Source of the DNA: Mastigamoeba balamuthi
Lineage: Eukaryota; Evosea; Mastigamoebida; Mastigamoebidae
DNA length: 64,000 nt
NCBI GenBank assembly: GCA_902651635.1
Contig: CACRSC010001923.1
Coordinates: 191,072-255,071, forward strand
Reading direction: 5' to 3'
Position 1 is the first letter of the stretch. Each line of letters begins with the position of its first letter. The position numbers and the translations under genes were made by a program. The notes beneath the pieces are model-generated. The model searched no databases. It saw nothing but the letters and a program-made list of their open reading frames with translations, and was not told the origin of the DNA. Of this stretch, positions 1 through 10,600 are shown in pieces.

Positions 1-46
1 AAAAACTAAGTCAAAACTGACATGTACACACGACTCTCTATCGCAG

Positions 47-1180
47 AGGCGTCTGCTTGGGGTTCGTGGCCCTGTCGACGCTGATGATACTGGGGGCGCT
101 GCACCTGATACTGGGGATGGCGCTGGGCGACGGCTGCCAGGTAGCGGCGACGATCGAGCTGCCGACGATGGTCCACACGGTGCTCGACGGCTGCGAGCAG
201 GGCGAGAACATCTTCGCCGTGATGAACATGACGACGCCCTTCAACGCCTCGGCGATGATCCCCACGGGCCAGATCGACGCGTTCTCGGAGCTGACCGGCA
301 GGCTGAACATGTCGACGATCGGCGAGGCCGTCGCGAGGGTCCGCGCCATCGCCGGCACGGACCTCTCGGTCAACGACAGCGAGGCCTACAAGGCCCTCGG
401 ACTCAACTTCACGACGGGCTCGCCCGAGACCGAGGTCGCCAAGCTCGTCGCCGACCTCAACGCCGCCGCCAACGCCTCGTGCGCGTCGCAGGAGTGCCAG
501 GGGGTCGTCTACACGACGCGCAACTACACGAGCCTCAACGTACGCTCGTCGTCTCTGTACCCGAGCTCTCCAGCCAGCTGACCCCCCAGCGCTCTCCCTA
601 GGTCACGCTGTACGCGGCCCAGGCGAGGGACGGGCTGGCAAAGGCCGTCGCTGCGATTACGAAGGCCAACGAGACGATCGCAGAGGTGGCCGAGTTCAAG
701 GCGGCCATCGCGCAGATCGGAGCTGCGCTGCGGGCCCTCAACGCGTCGGCGTCGCGCGTGCAGGAGCACATGAGCGAGTTCAACGCGACCGTCACGGAGT
801 TCGTCGACGAGGTGTTCGTGGCGGTCAAGACGTCGGCGGACGAGTTTGTGGCGTACATCGACACGTTCGCGGAGCTGGGCCAGTGCAAGTTCCTGCCCGA
901 TGCGGTCAACGCCATCAACGCGACCATCTGCCAGACGATGATGTCGTGCCTGGACCTGCTGGCCATGGGCTGCTGCACGGCGGGACTGTTCTCGCTGCCG
1001 CTGATCGCGGTGCACGAGTGCATGGTGCGGATGTCGAGGAAGAACAGGAAGGGCAAGCAGGGCCAGCAGGAGCGCAGCTACAGCAAGAACGCAGTGTACC
1101 CAGAGCCCCCCACGAAGATCGAGGTGGGCGGAAAGACGGTCAGCATGGCAACAGACGACAGCGAGCGCGGCCTCAACTGA
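47..1180 (+). CDS. Membrane glycoprotein, C-terminal part (5' end lies outside the window)
   Basis: The reading frame opens after a 3' splice site ending at base 46, so the true start is upstream. Exons are 47-539 and 602-1180, and the 62-base intron starts GTACGC and ends CTAG in phase 0. The protein has a hydrophobic segment near its visible start (from FVALSTLMIL), then about 270 residues with at least ten N-glycosylation sequons, then a second membrane segment near residues 300-325 and a basic cytosolic tail. This gives an extracellular loop between two membrane passes, as in the last loop of prominin or tweety proteins, but I cannot prove either family. No catalytic motif is visible. Confidence 0.72.
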
Positions 1181-1420
1181 TTTGGGCCCGATGCATGCGC
1201 ACCAACCATCTCACACGCCTCGATGTTGTGCCCACACACAGCGACCACTCAGAACACCAGCAATACGCAATCAATTGTATTTGTATGCGGCAATGGAAAA
1301 CAACTTCCAGACATCCACAATGATAACAAAGGTGGATTTCCATGGGAAACACAGCCCTCGCAGATTTTGAGCAAACTCAATTGACCCGCCCCAGCTCAAA
1401 CCACAGGTCCGCGAGCCCCG

Positions 1421-2375
1421 ATGGTGAAATATGCCGACAGAGCCCCGCGGCCCAGCACCACAGGAATACAGTGCAGCGAGGCGGTGCTCGTCGGTCTGTT
1501 CTCGCAGGTCCACCTCCTGGCCTTCCCGGACGTCTGGCAGCTCAAGAGAGTCTGCCGTGCATGGCGCCGCGCCATCGAGTCGCCCGGCGTCATCTCGCCG
1601 CGCTGCGCGCAGAAGGAGCGCATCTCCAGAGTGCAGGGCGTGGGCCTGTCCCTGGAGAGCCTACGGGACATCCTCGTTCTCGACCACATCACAGATGTCG
1701 CCCTCGCCATGGAAGCCACGGGCTTCCGCTCCACGAGCCTGCAGCAGTCGATACGGATGAGCCACGTACTGGAGCTCTCCCTCCCTGCAGCCAACGCCGT
1801 CTGTAGGGCTCTGGGGCCTATCGCCGTCGTCCAGACACCGCAGTCGTTCCAGCCCATTCGGTCACGACAGCCCCGCAGAGGTCGCCCTGACGGCCCTGGC
1901 GATCGCGGACGCCGCTGCGGGCCTCGCGACGTCGCCCAAGCGGCCGGCGGTGGCGTTCAGCGTCGTGATTAACCGGTTCAGTGGGTGGACCGCCATCGAG
2001 TGCCTCGAGGGCTCGTACCTGGTGGTGCAGCCGGGGATCACGTCCGCGCAGGCCCGCGGGGCGCTGCAGCGGGCCGCCGAGGTCTTCGCACGGATCCGCG
2101 AGCAGGAGAGGCTGTGGCGGGCGCGCGGCAGGGAGCTGGTGACGGCTGCGACAGAGGTGAAGTTGCTCGCTGCCACGGGCAGGTGGAGCTACTGCCTCTA
2201 GGAGCAGCACCTCTGGGTGGGGATGCTGCTGTTCCGCGAGCGCATCCGCGACCTCTCCGGCGAGCTCGTCTTCGGCAACGGCGACACGCACGGCGTGAAC
2301 CCCCGTAACAACAAGAGCCTCCTGGTCCCCTGGGACTTCTTCGAGGAGGACTTTGAGGGCTTGGTCGACTCCTGA
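1421..2375 (+). CDS. F-box protein, multi-exon
   Basis: The start ATG at 1421 is followed within 20 codons by an F-box-like helix run (VHLLAFPDVWQLKRVCRAW), so the product is probably a substrate adaptor of an SCF ubiquitin ligase. Coding continues in another frame from about 1881. The first intron therefore ends at 1880, and its donor is uncertain (1799, 1826 or 1829 all restore the frame). A second intron, 2157-2201, is only 45 bases long, in phase 0, and removes an in-frame TAG. The last exon ends at TGA 2373-2375. The region after the F-box is helical and acidic at the end, with no leucine-rich repeats, so the substrate is unknown. A CAATTGA word sits at 1378-1384 just upstream. Confidence 0.6.
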
Positions 2376-2660
2376 GGCCTTCCTGTCTCATTTGATTCCT
2401 GTTGGGCGACCTGCGAGAGATCGGAGGCAATTCCAGACAAGAAGCAAGAAGACCAAATCAAGTGACTATTGCACCAGTCAATTGATACGCCAGGTAATCT
2501 TATTTTATCTCAATTCTGATCGGACAAACGAGGCAAACGAGGCAGCGAGGCAACGAACGACGCAGGCTGAAGCCAGCACCGTAGAACGACACCCCCCCGC
2601 GCTATGACACCGCCGCAATGGCCACCGGCTGCGCATGTCGCTAGCACTCGCGACCTCCTG

Positions 2661-3730
2661 TTATTGCGGCACGCAGAGCGACGTGCCTTCGCGGTCGCCC
2701 GAGCCCTGGAGCCTGCAGGCGCCGCTCTGGCAGTCTCTGTCGGCGGCGCAGCGCCTGCCGAGGGCGCAGGGGCCGCACTGGCCCCCGCAGTCCACGTCCG
2801 TCTCGGCGCCGCTCTCCCACTCCCAGCGCCCGTTGTAGCAGTGGTCCACGACGGCCTCGCAGGCCGCGGCGTCGCCGCAGGTGGCCCAGAGGCAGTCCTC
2901 GAGGCTCGTGCAGACGCGGAAGCCCACGTGGCAGAGCGTCTGCACGGTCTGCTGGTGCGCCCCCGTGAGCCCCGTGGCGTCGTGCGTGCTGTCGCAGTCG
3001 CTCGTGAGGTTGCAGGGCTGCCACGGCCCCGCCAGACCTGCAGGGCATACGAACACGAGGGCAAGAGCGATGAGCAGGCCGCGCGGCAGCCGGAGCAAAC
3101 CGAGGAGGAGGAGGAGGAGGAGCAACAGCAGCAGCGGCGGCTCTCTGTCGATTTCAATTCAAAACTGCTGGTGCACAATCAATCGATCTGAAACCACAGG
3201 AGCAACGGCGCCAGCAGGGCCACAGGCAATCTAAGCGGGGCGGCAGGCGCACCGGCGCGCAAGCCCTCGGGGATGGGCTCGCAGTTGCGCGGGGTCTTGT
3301 CGGAACTGCTGGCCCACTTGCAGTCGCCCGCCGTGATGCAGCGCCTGTCGCCCATGAAGCAGTAGAGGCGCTCGCCCGAGGGGCTGGCGGCCTCGCAGTC
3401 GTCGGAGCTGCGGCAGCCGCTGACCCAGTGCGGCCAGTGGCCCCTCGGCAGCCGCTCGGGCAGCCGCGTGCAGTCGACGGCAGCGGCGTTGGCGAGGCTC
3501 GACCAGGCGCAGTCGGCGTCGCTGAGGCAGCGCCTGTCGCCTGCGCGGCAGTAGAGCAGCCGCTGGGGGCCCCCGGGCTCGCAGTCGTCGGTGCGGCTGC
3601 AGTTGAGCCACCGCTGCACGGGCACCGCTGCCGCTGCCGCTGCCACCGCTGCCACCGCTGCTGCGGCGAGGCACAGGGCCACCGCGTACTCGGGGCGCAG
3701 CATGTGCGGGGGCTGCTGACGCGCACACAC
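2661..3730 (-). CDS. Secreted Cys-rich protein of the GDRRC family, copy A
   Basis: Two exons, 3253-3730 and 2661-3037, are joined in phase 1 around a 215-base intron with donor GTGCGC and acceptor CTGCAG. The predicted 284 residues begin with an Ala-rich signal peptide (after MCARQQPPHM). Next come two units of the form W..C...DC, CR.GDRRCL..DC.W, NC..IPEG, and then a C-terminal domain with ETDVDCGG, CGPCALGRRC and DCQSGAC. All cysteines are spaced for disulfides, so a secreted or surface role is likely and the function is unknown. The join is supported by copies B and D, which share the same exon lengths and phase. Reading each exon alone creates a false Leu-rich leader and a false hydrophobic tail out of the intron. 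Confidence 0.8.
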
Positions 3731-4060
3731 CGCTCAGGTTATCAGGCAAAAAAAAAAGAAGATTGGTAGCCCCAACGTCATCCGAGGAGATTTGCAGAAA
3801 AATCATACAGGATTGCAGATTTCTGCGTTCGAATTTTCCGTTATGTCAGAATCCTGAGTCACAAGCCAGCCACAATGCAAGTCACACCCCCCCCCACGTC
3901 TCCGGTACCGACGTGGAAATGCTCAGGGCGACCGGCCAGGCCGGAGCAGCTGAGGCCGAGCAGGAACCCCCAGCACGTCTGCCAGCCATCCCAGACCCAC
4001 TCTCAGTCCCGTACACGCGATGGCACACAAATGTTCAACAGTTAGGCCCCGGGGACGTGC
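3731..4060. repeat. Tandem-duplicated flank, unit 1 (partner 5066-5430)
   Basis: The upstream region of copy A (3731-3960) and the following stretch to about 4060 are repeated with few differences upstream of copy B at 5066-5430. Shared landmarks are a T-rich GATTGGTA block, the CGTCATCCGAGGAGATTTG block, the ACGTCTGCCAGCC block and TTCAACAGTTAGGCCC. The unit therefore spans a GDRRC gene plus its flanks and was duplicated in tandem. It carries the promoter regions of both copies. Confidence 0.75.
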
Positions 4061-4085
4061 GATCGGCCCGTCTCGCACAGAACCG

Positions 4086-5065
4086 CTACTGCGGCACGCA
4101 GAGCAGTTTCCCCCCGTGGTCGCCCGAGCCCTGGAGCCTGCAGGCGCCGCTCTGGCAGTCGCTGTTGGCGGCGCAGCGCCTGCCGAGGGCGCAGGGGCCG
4201 CACTGGCCCCCGCAGTCCACGTCCGTCTCGGCGCCGCTCTCCCACTCCCAGCGCCCGTTGTAGCAGTGGTCCACGACGGCCTCGCAGGCCGCGGCGTCGC
4301 CGCAGGTGGCCCAGAGGCAGTCCTCGAGGCTCGTGCAGACGCGGAAGCCCACGTGGCAGAGCGTCTGTACAGGCACCTGATGCGCCCCCGTGAGCCCCGT
4401 GGCGTCGTGCGCCGGCTCGCAGTCGCTCGTGAAGTTGCAGGGCTGCCACGGCGCCACGCTCCCTGCACGCGCACGCCAGGGAGAGGCCTCGGCGCTGTCA
4501 GCCCAAGCCCTGCCACGAATGTTGTGGGCGCCCCTAATTTTCCACCAGCCATCGGAATAATCTGCCCTGATATCGGAATAATCGAGAGCGCACCCCCGCG
4601 CATGCCCTCGGGGATGGCGTCGCAGTTCTTGGCCCGCTTCTCCTCAACGCTGACCCACCTGCAGTCTTCGTCGGTGAGGCAGCGCCTGTCGCCGATGCGG
4701 CAGTGCAGGCGCTGGCCCAGCGCGTCTGCGTAGTCGCACGCGTCGCCGCTCTGGCAGCTGTCCCACCGCCGAGCGCCGCCCTGGCGACGCCTGGCGGCCG
4801 GCAGCCGCGTGCAGTCGACGGCAGCGGCGTTGGCGAGGCTCGACCAGGCGCAGTCGGCGTCGCTGAGGCAGCGCCTGTCGCCCGCGCGGCAGTAGAGCAG
4901 CCGCTGGGGGCCACCGGGCTCGCAGTCGTCGGTGCGGCTGCAGTTGAGCCACCGCTGCACGGGCACCGCTGCCGCTGCCACCGCTGCCACCGCTGCTGCG
5001 GCGAGGCACAGGGCCACCGCGTACTCGGGGCGCCGCATGTGCGGGGGCTGCTGACGCGCACACAC
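4086..5065 (-). CDS. Secreted Cys-rich protein of the GDRRC family, copy B
   Basis: Exons 4594-5065 and 4086-4462 flank a 131-base intron (4463-4593, GTGCGC...GTGCAG, phase 1), giving 282 residues. The order is signal peptide, two GDRRC units (the second has a SCQSGDACDYADALGQ insert), then the DCGGQC domain. The N-terminus is nearly identical to copy A. From the first GDRRC motif onward it is instead nearly identical to copy D at 8061-9016, which lies in the opposite orientation, and the intron is the same base for base. This mosaic points to gene conversion or a recent inverted duplication. Function is unknown; secretion is inferred. Confidence 0.82.
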
Positions 5066-5430
5066 CGCTCAGGCTATCAGGCAAAAAAGATTGGTAAGCC
5101 CCAACGTCATCCGAGGAGATTTGCAGAAAAAATCAAACATAGAATTTCAGATATGCCGGAATCCTGAGTCACAAGCCAGCCACAAGCAAGTCGCACCCCA
5201 CGTCTCCGGCACCGACGTGGGAATGCTCGGGGCTACAGGCCAGGCCGGAGCAGCTGAACCAAGCAGAGCTCTGGGACTGTCGAGCCTCGGGGGGACCTCA
5301 GTGCCCTGCCGCCACTGCAGAGGCTGAGCAGGCAACCCCCAGCACGTCTGCCAGCCATCCCAGACCCACTCGCAGTCCTGCACACATGATGGCCCACAAG
5401 GGTTCAACAGTTAGGCCCTGGGGACATGTG
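5066..5430. repeat. Tandem-duplicated flank, unit 2 (partner 3731-4060)
   Basis: Second copy of the flank described at 3731-4060, with the same blocks in the same order. It includes the promoter side of copy B and runs into a decayed third gene copy at 5438. A short insertion around 5255-5320 (GAGCCTCGGGGGGACC region) is absent from unit 1. Confidence 0.7.
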
Positions 5431-5437
5431 TTATGTG

Positions 5438-5746
5438 CAGAACCCTGTGAGTCCCGTTGTGTTGTGCATTGGCTCGTAGTCGCTGGTGAAGTTTCAAGGG
5501 CTGCCACAGTGCCACGTTCCCTGCACGTGCATGCAGTTGCAGTGCGTGTTGTCAATGAGGATGGCCTGATGGCAGTCACTGTCACTCAGGCAGTGCTGGT
5601 CTTCCACATGGCAGTGTGCCAACTACCTGCTGCTCATGAAGCAGTCAATGTTGCTCTCACACTCACCCCAGCCTGGGACTAGCTTGGTTTGCAGTGCTGG
5701 CATTGCTCATGTGCAGAGGACAATACACAGGAGGACCAGGCTGGCC
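5438..5746 (-). pseudogene. Decayed GDRRC-family gene
   Basis: Bases 5438-5540 align with the start of exon 2 of copy B (about 4380-4475), and 5550-5746 align with the N-terminal half of the gene at 6616-7161, including its start region (complement of CATCATTCC). Most differences replace CG with TG or CA, for example where copy B has GTGGCGTCG this copy has GTTGTGTTG. Stops and lost cysteines show it no longer encodes a protein. It may be one old gene with both parts or two fragments joined by deletion. Confidence 0.7.
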
Positions 5747-5946
5747 ATCATTCCTTTCAAACATCACAACACAAAAGATTTGGGATTTACAAATCAACAC
5801 AGTATTAGCAAACATGCCCCCTTGGGAAAAACGTCACAGGTATTCAGAAGAGATTCTCTCCTAAGCAGTGTAGTCTCATGTGTATGCTATCACTTCATTC
5901 CTGATATGGCCCCTTTTATGCCAAACGGATTCTATTCTAATGCTGC

Positions 5947-6285
5947 TTGCTGCAAGGACCAGGAGCATTGCCCATAAAGCCTGTGCTGGGCACTCTGCCT
6001 GCTTGCTGTCCTGTGAGTCCAGTAATCCCAAGTGTCTCTACTGCCCTGCTCAGCTTCTCCAATGGGTCTGGTCTCCTCATGCAAAGCCTCAGTGGCAACT
6101 GCCAGTCAAGATCACTGACCCCTGGTGTGAAGGTGTCCATGAGCATCATCGACAATAAGGATGGCACCATAGTCTACACTCTCACCAAGTGCATCAAGTG
6201 TTCAGGTCGGGCCAACACATGTGGCAGCTCTCACGCCCTCCAGTCAGCACTCTTAACAGTTTCAGGCAAGAGGGTGGTGAGGTGA
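5947..6285 (+). pseudogene. Relic with a filamin-like repeat
   Basis: An open stretch reads like an immunoglobulin-type filamin repeat: VSMSIIDNKDGT, YTLTK and a final LLTVSGKR occupy the positions of the usual D..DGTY.V.Y.P and F.V.V strands. No flanking domain, start or splice frame is recognisable. The beginning (5947-6050) resembles 7316-7440 with CG to TG changes. I call it a fragment, not a gene. Confidence 0.4.
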
Positions 6286-6615
6286 TACATCTCTGATGTG
6301 CCTCTTGCTTTACTCCATTAAGAGTGCAAACCACAAAGAGTCAGCCAGAGCGTGGACCAACCAGCACTCTTAACCCACCCGCTGCTAGGAGAGACTGACA
6401 GGGCCATCATGAAGTTCCCTTCACAACATATATATATATACATATAATCTGTTAAGAGTTACAGCCATGAGCAGCACAGCCTGACAAAGGGACCAAAAAA
6501 AGGAGGTACGCCATATCGGTATTAATCGTTCAATTATTGTTCTCACGGGAGATCCTGGAGTGAGAGCAGAGGCACTCTGTTTGCATTCTTGTGCTGGTGG
6601 GCAGTGGAGAGGGCA
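6286..6615. other. Intergenic, low complexity
   Basis: No gene seen. It holds a short TA-rich run near 6428-6450 and two copies of the word CACTCTTAAC (6247 and 6364 areas). CpG is scarce compared with the neighbouring genes. Confidence 0.5.
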
Positions 6616-7161
6616 CTAGTGGCATTTCGAGAGCTGAATGAAGCAGTGGCCGCTCTGGCAGTCGCTGTTCTGAGAGCACCACTGCCCGGGCTGGCACTTG
6701 CGCTCGCGCGAGCACACGCCCCCGCAGTCTCTGTCCGTCTCGCCCCGGTCGCGATGGTCGTTGTAGCATTGGTCGAGCACGTGGGAGCAGTCGCGGCTGG
6801 TGTGGTCCTTGTTGTTGGCCCAGCGGCACTGGCCGTCGGTGAGGCAGCGCCTGTCGCCCACGTGGCAGTAGACAGCGACGCCCCCGTGGATGGGCGTGGG
6901 GTCGCAGTCGACCGTCGCGTTGCAGCTGCCCCAGGGCTGCACGTGCCCCACGGCCATGTTGATCGGGATGATGTCGCAGTTGCGGTGCGTGTTGTCGACG
7001 CGGTTGGCCCACTCGCAGTCGCGGTCGCTCAGGCAGCGCTGGTCCCCCACGCGGCAGTGCGTTCCGCCGAAGCAGTCCCAGTAGTCGTCGCACTTTTCCC
7101 ACGAGGACCACGCGCGGAGGGCGACACACAGGAGGAGCACCAGGCTGGCCTTCATCCTCAC
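6616..7161 (-). CDS. Secreted Cys-rich protein of the GDRRC family, copy C
   Basis: A single exon of 181 residues. A short signal peptide (MRMKASLVLLLCVALRAW) is followed by a first unit with CRVGDQRCLSDRDC, a second with CHVGDRRCLTDGQC, and then the C-terminal module with ETDRDCGGVC, CQPGQWC and DCQSGHC. The architecture matches copies A, B and D without their intron, so this is either an intronless paralogue or a retrocopy. It is the closest intact relative of the relic at 5550-5746. Extracellular location is inferred from the leader and cysteines; the role is unknown. Confidence 0.8.
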   Translation of the reverse strand: MRMKASLVLLLCVALRAWSSWEKCDDYWDCFGGTHCRVGDQRCLSDRDCEWANRVDNTHRNCDIIPINMAVGHVQPWGSCNATVDCDPTPIHGGVAVYCHVGDRRCLTDGQCRWANNKDHTSRDCSHVLDQCYNDHRDRGETDRDCGGVCSRERKCQPGQWCSQNSDCQSGHCFIQLSKCH

Positions 7162-7456
7162 TTATCCCACACCGCTACCGCAAGTTTCGTTTTTGCAGGC
7201 CTTCCAGGCGATAACGTCATCTTCAAAGATATATTCAGGGAGAGATTCTATCCTGGCCTGTTGTCCCACGTACGTCACGTACACACACCTCCGTTCCAGG
7301 ACGGAACACAGCACTTCTTTTGCCAAGACGCATTCAGTTGCCACGCTGCTGCAAGGAACCCTGGAGGCATCGCCCGTGCGGCCTGCGCTGGCCACCCAGC
7401 CAGCACGCTGCCCCGTGTGCCCTCACGGATGCCCTGAGTGTCTCTGCGCTCTCGAA
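7162..7456. other. Intergenic, upstream region of copy C
   Basis: Probable promoter of the gene at 6616-7161. Bases 7316-7440 are similar to the relic region 5947-6050, where CG has become TG. No coding frame is convincing. Confidence 0.4.
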
Positions 7457-7858
7457 TCAACTGAGCTCGCGGTCTGCTGCGTCCACGAGGCCCCTGGGCA
7501 CCCCGGCGTCCTGCAGCCAGAGCGACGCCCAGATGGCCATCACGTGCATGCGCGTGGCCCTGCGCTCCACGCAGCGAGCAGCCCTGCAGTGCGCCCGCCC
7601 GCGCGCTCTGTGCAGCGCTGCTGCCCGCCAGTGCCCCTCGGCCTCTGCTCGCAGCTCGCGGGCCCTCAGCTGCGCCCCCTCGCCCCGGGCGCGTGCCCCC
7701 AGCTGCAGGGCTGCCCGCTGGCAGGCGTCGCCCAGCGCCTGGCGCTGCTGGGCTGCGCGCTCCTGCTGCTGCGCCTGCACGGCCTCAACCAGCGCCTCGC
7801 CCCAGTGCACGGGGCCCTGCAGCAGCCCCTGCAGGTACGCCCACATGTCCGTCGCCAT
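7457..7858 (-). CDS. Hypothetical Ala/Arg-rich helical protein
   Basis: A 133-residue frame starts at ATG 7858. It is strongly helical (EALVEAVQAQQQERAAQQRQ), then Arg/Ala-rich with several His and Cys. Base composition and codon use match real genes here, but the opposite strand is also open and no family is recognised. It could be one exon of a longer gene or a chance frame in GC-rich DNA. Confidence 0.3.
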   Translation of the reverse strand: MATDMWAYLQGLLQGPVHWGEALVEAVQAQQQERAAQQRQALGDACQRAALQLGARARGEGAQLRARELRAEAEGHWRAAALHRARGRAHCRAARCVERRATRMHVMAIWASLWLQDAGVPRGLVDAADRELS

Positions 7859-8060
7859 CCAATGCAAAGCGGATGGCCCGAGTGTTGCAGTGGGCCCTGT
7901 AATGAACGACTGGTGACTCAGCGCAGGCAATGGTGTCACAGATATCTGGAATATCAGGAGCTAGGATTTTTGTGTTTTATTCCAGTGACGTGGCCGGCCG
8001 TCAGATATTTATTCTCAGGAGACCACACTTCTCTTCTTTGCGCTCGGCCGCCTGACGCCG

Positions 8061-9016
8061 ATGCCGGAGATGCCCCGCCAGCTGGCGCCGCGCGTGCTGG
8101 CCCTGTGCCTCGCTGCCGTAGCAGCGGCGGCCACGGGGGCTGTCCCTGTGCCGCGCTGGTACGCGTGCAACGCCAGCGACGACTGCGCAGCGGCGAGCCC
8201 TCAGCTGCACTGCCGCGCAGGCGACAGGCGCTGCCTCAGCGACGCCGACTGCGCCTGGTCGAGCCTCGCCAACGCCGCTGCCGTCGACTGCACGCGGCTG
8301 CCGGCCGCCAGGCGTCGCCAGGGCGGCGCTCGGCGGTGGGACAGCTGCCAGAGCGGCGACGCGTGCGACTACGCAGACGCGCTGGGCCAGCGCCTGCACT
8401 GCCGCATCGGCGACAGGCGCTGCCTCACCGACGACGACTGCAGGTGGGTCAGCGTTGAGGAGAAGCGGGCCAAGAACTGCGACGCCATCCCCGAGGGCAT
8501 GCGCGGGGGTGCGCTCTCGATTATTCCGATATCAGGGCAGATTATTCCGATGGCTGGTGGAAAATTAGGGGCGCCCACAACATTCGTGGCAGGGCTTGGG
8601 CTGACAGCGCCGAGGCCTCTCCCTGGCGTGCGCGTGCAGGGAGCGTGGCGCCGTGGCAGCCCTGCAACTTCACGAGCGACTGCGAGCCGGCGCACGACGC
8701 CACGGGGCTCACGGGGGCGCATCAGGTGCCTGTACAGACGCTCTGCCACGTGGGCTTCCGCGTCTGCACGAGCCTCGAGGACTGCCTCTGGGCCACCTGC
8801 GGCGACGCCGCGGCCTGCGAGGCCGTCGTGGACCACTGCTACAACGGGCGCTGGGAGTGGGAGAGCGGCGCCGAGACGGACGTGGACTGCGGGGGCCAGT
8901 GCGGCCCCTGCGCCCTCGGCAGGCGCTGCGCCGCCGACAGCGACTGCCAGAGCGGCGCCTGCAGGCTCCAGGGCTCGGGCGACCGCGAGGGCACGTCGCT
9001 CTGCGTGTCGCAGTAG
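8061..9016 (+). CDS. Secreted Cys-rich protein of the GDRRC family, copy D
   Basis: Exons 8061-8508 and 8640-9016 flank a 131-base phase-1 intron (8509-8639), giving 274 residues. The signal peptide (MPEMPRQLAPRVLALCLAAV) and first few cysteines differ from copy B, while everything from the first CRAGDRRC motif to near the stop is almost the same, with one Glu/Asp change between them in the second unit. The C-terminus ends in LCVSQ where copy B has LCVPQ. The homology goes on a little past the stop. It lies inverted relative to copies A-C. Function is unknown. Confidence 0.83.
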
Positions 9017-9235
9017 CGGTTCTGCGTGAGACGAGCAAATCGCACGTCCCAGGGCGCAACTGACAAACGCTTGAGGGTATGGCCGGTTGGCTGAGGCTGG
9101 AACGGCATGTTATGGAATTTAGTGACAGCAGACAAGAGGTTACACTTATACAGGTTCTCTCAATAGTACCCTGATGCTGCTCAAACTAGCTACTAACGTC
9201 GGGTTGAACAGTGTATGGCGAGAGTTCTTGGGGGG

Positions 9236-10600
9236 TCATAAAATCGGGAGTGAACTCATCGGCTGAACGGAGCGGAACAATCCTGCCAGATGTTTGGCAG
9301 CCCCCGCAGACCCATCTGCGCTGATTGATCTCAAGAGATTGATCCTGGCGCTGTACGGATTTGAATCAAAACGAAACTTGCTGTGTTGTGGTGGTTGACA
9401 AAGATGAAGACCAGCCTGATGCTCCTGTGTTGCCCTCTGAGCACAGGCGACGCAAGAACCACAGTCCCTGATGTTTGCTCTGGATGACATTAGCCATGTT
9501 ACGGAGCCCCAGGCCCCCTTTCCTGGTGGGGGTGAAGACATGACGCTGACTTTTCAATTTGGTTTACGTGTGTGACAGGGTCTGTAGTAGTTTATTATTC
9601 TGTGCCACGGTGCTGGCATGGTATTGTGCCATATCGTTGATGACCACGTTAGCGATGTAAATGCGTTGTTCTAGTGATATTGTTTTTTGGTGTACATCCA
9701 GCTGCATTGTTCCAACAGTATGTGGGTTACAGCAGGCACGTCGAGGGCATCCCTACCCTGGGGGTCTAGGTGTATACCGAGGTATTTGTATGTGGCACCA
9801 GGTGTGACCGGTACAATGGTGCCTTGTGCCGTTATCACTGTTGGGGGTTCTCCATTTCTGGCAAACGTAGCCCATTTTTGGGGTTGATATACAGCTCCGT
9901 CATATCCATAACATACTGCAGTAGGCGTTCAAGCTTCTGTGATGTGTGGGCCAGGGGGACTATGTCATCGGTGTAGGCTAGGACCCCTCGTTTGGAGCTG
10001 CAGATGTCTAGGGCGTCAGGGTGGGTCTCTATCTGATACAGGTGGGGTTTATGGCGAGGTTGAAAAGTGTGCAGAAGCTGCTTTTCTGGGCTCCTGCGGC
10101 CTCCCGGAGTTCTTCTATGGTGATCGGGCAGTCCATGTCAGTGGCAGCACTATTGGGCAGTGTGGGATGCGGATTGTTCCACCATGTGGGGTATGGGCTT
10201 GCTCAGTGTCTTGGTTGAAGTGTTTGTCAATCCACAGTTGAACTGAGGTGCGGGCTTCCTCTGGTGTAGTTGTGCGTGTGCCATCGTGTTTAGTGTAGCT
10301 GAGGGGGAGCCTGGGCCTTGTGGCACTCGTAGGTCCTTTAGGAACCTCTTGGGGTTGACACATTCTGCTGCCATCAAACATTTGATGTATTCTTTAGTGT
10401 GGTCAGCTCTGTTCGTACACTGTTTCTGTTAATACACCAGAGGATCCATTTTGTGGTACTCCACCAGGTTTTGTATGAGTGTCCGTGATTTCGTTTGTAT
10501 TGCAAGAGGGGAAAGACTTCTGCTTCATTATGCTTGATACTGGTTGGTATGGGGGCGTCTAGTTTACCCCCGCCTTCTGCCATCCTGATTTCTTGGTATG
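9236..10600 (-). mobile_element. Non-LTR retrotransposon (LINE-type) reverse transcriptase, decayed
   Basis: Read on the minus strand, broken frames carry the catalytic block GVLAYTDDIV near 9964-9985. This is followed by TYKYLGIHLDPQG near 9760-9800, and by KGGLGLRNMANVIQSKHQG near 9470-9530, which is the thumb region typical of LINE reverse transcriptases. Upstream, LFNLAINPT near 10050-10080 fits the palm region just before the YxDD block, but the spacing is too short, so a deletion is likely. Frames are broken several times. Bases 10380-10600 give a basic linker-like stretch. The element is dead. Confidence 0.75.

Noticed and set aside
57-59. TTG at 57 as a start codon
   Set aside because: The frame continues upstream to a splice acceptor at 46. 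An exon start is the better reading.
3038-3252. Leu-rich signal peptide on a separate gene at 2661-3125 and a hydrophobic GPI-like tail on the frame ending at 3179
   Set aside because: Both come from reading through the intron. Copies B and D show the same two exons joined in phase 1.
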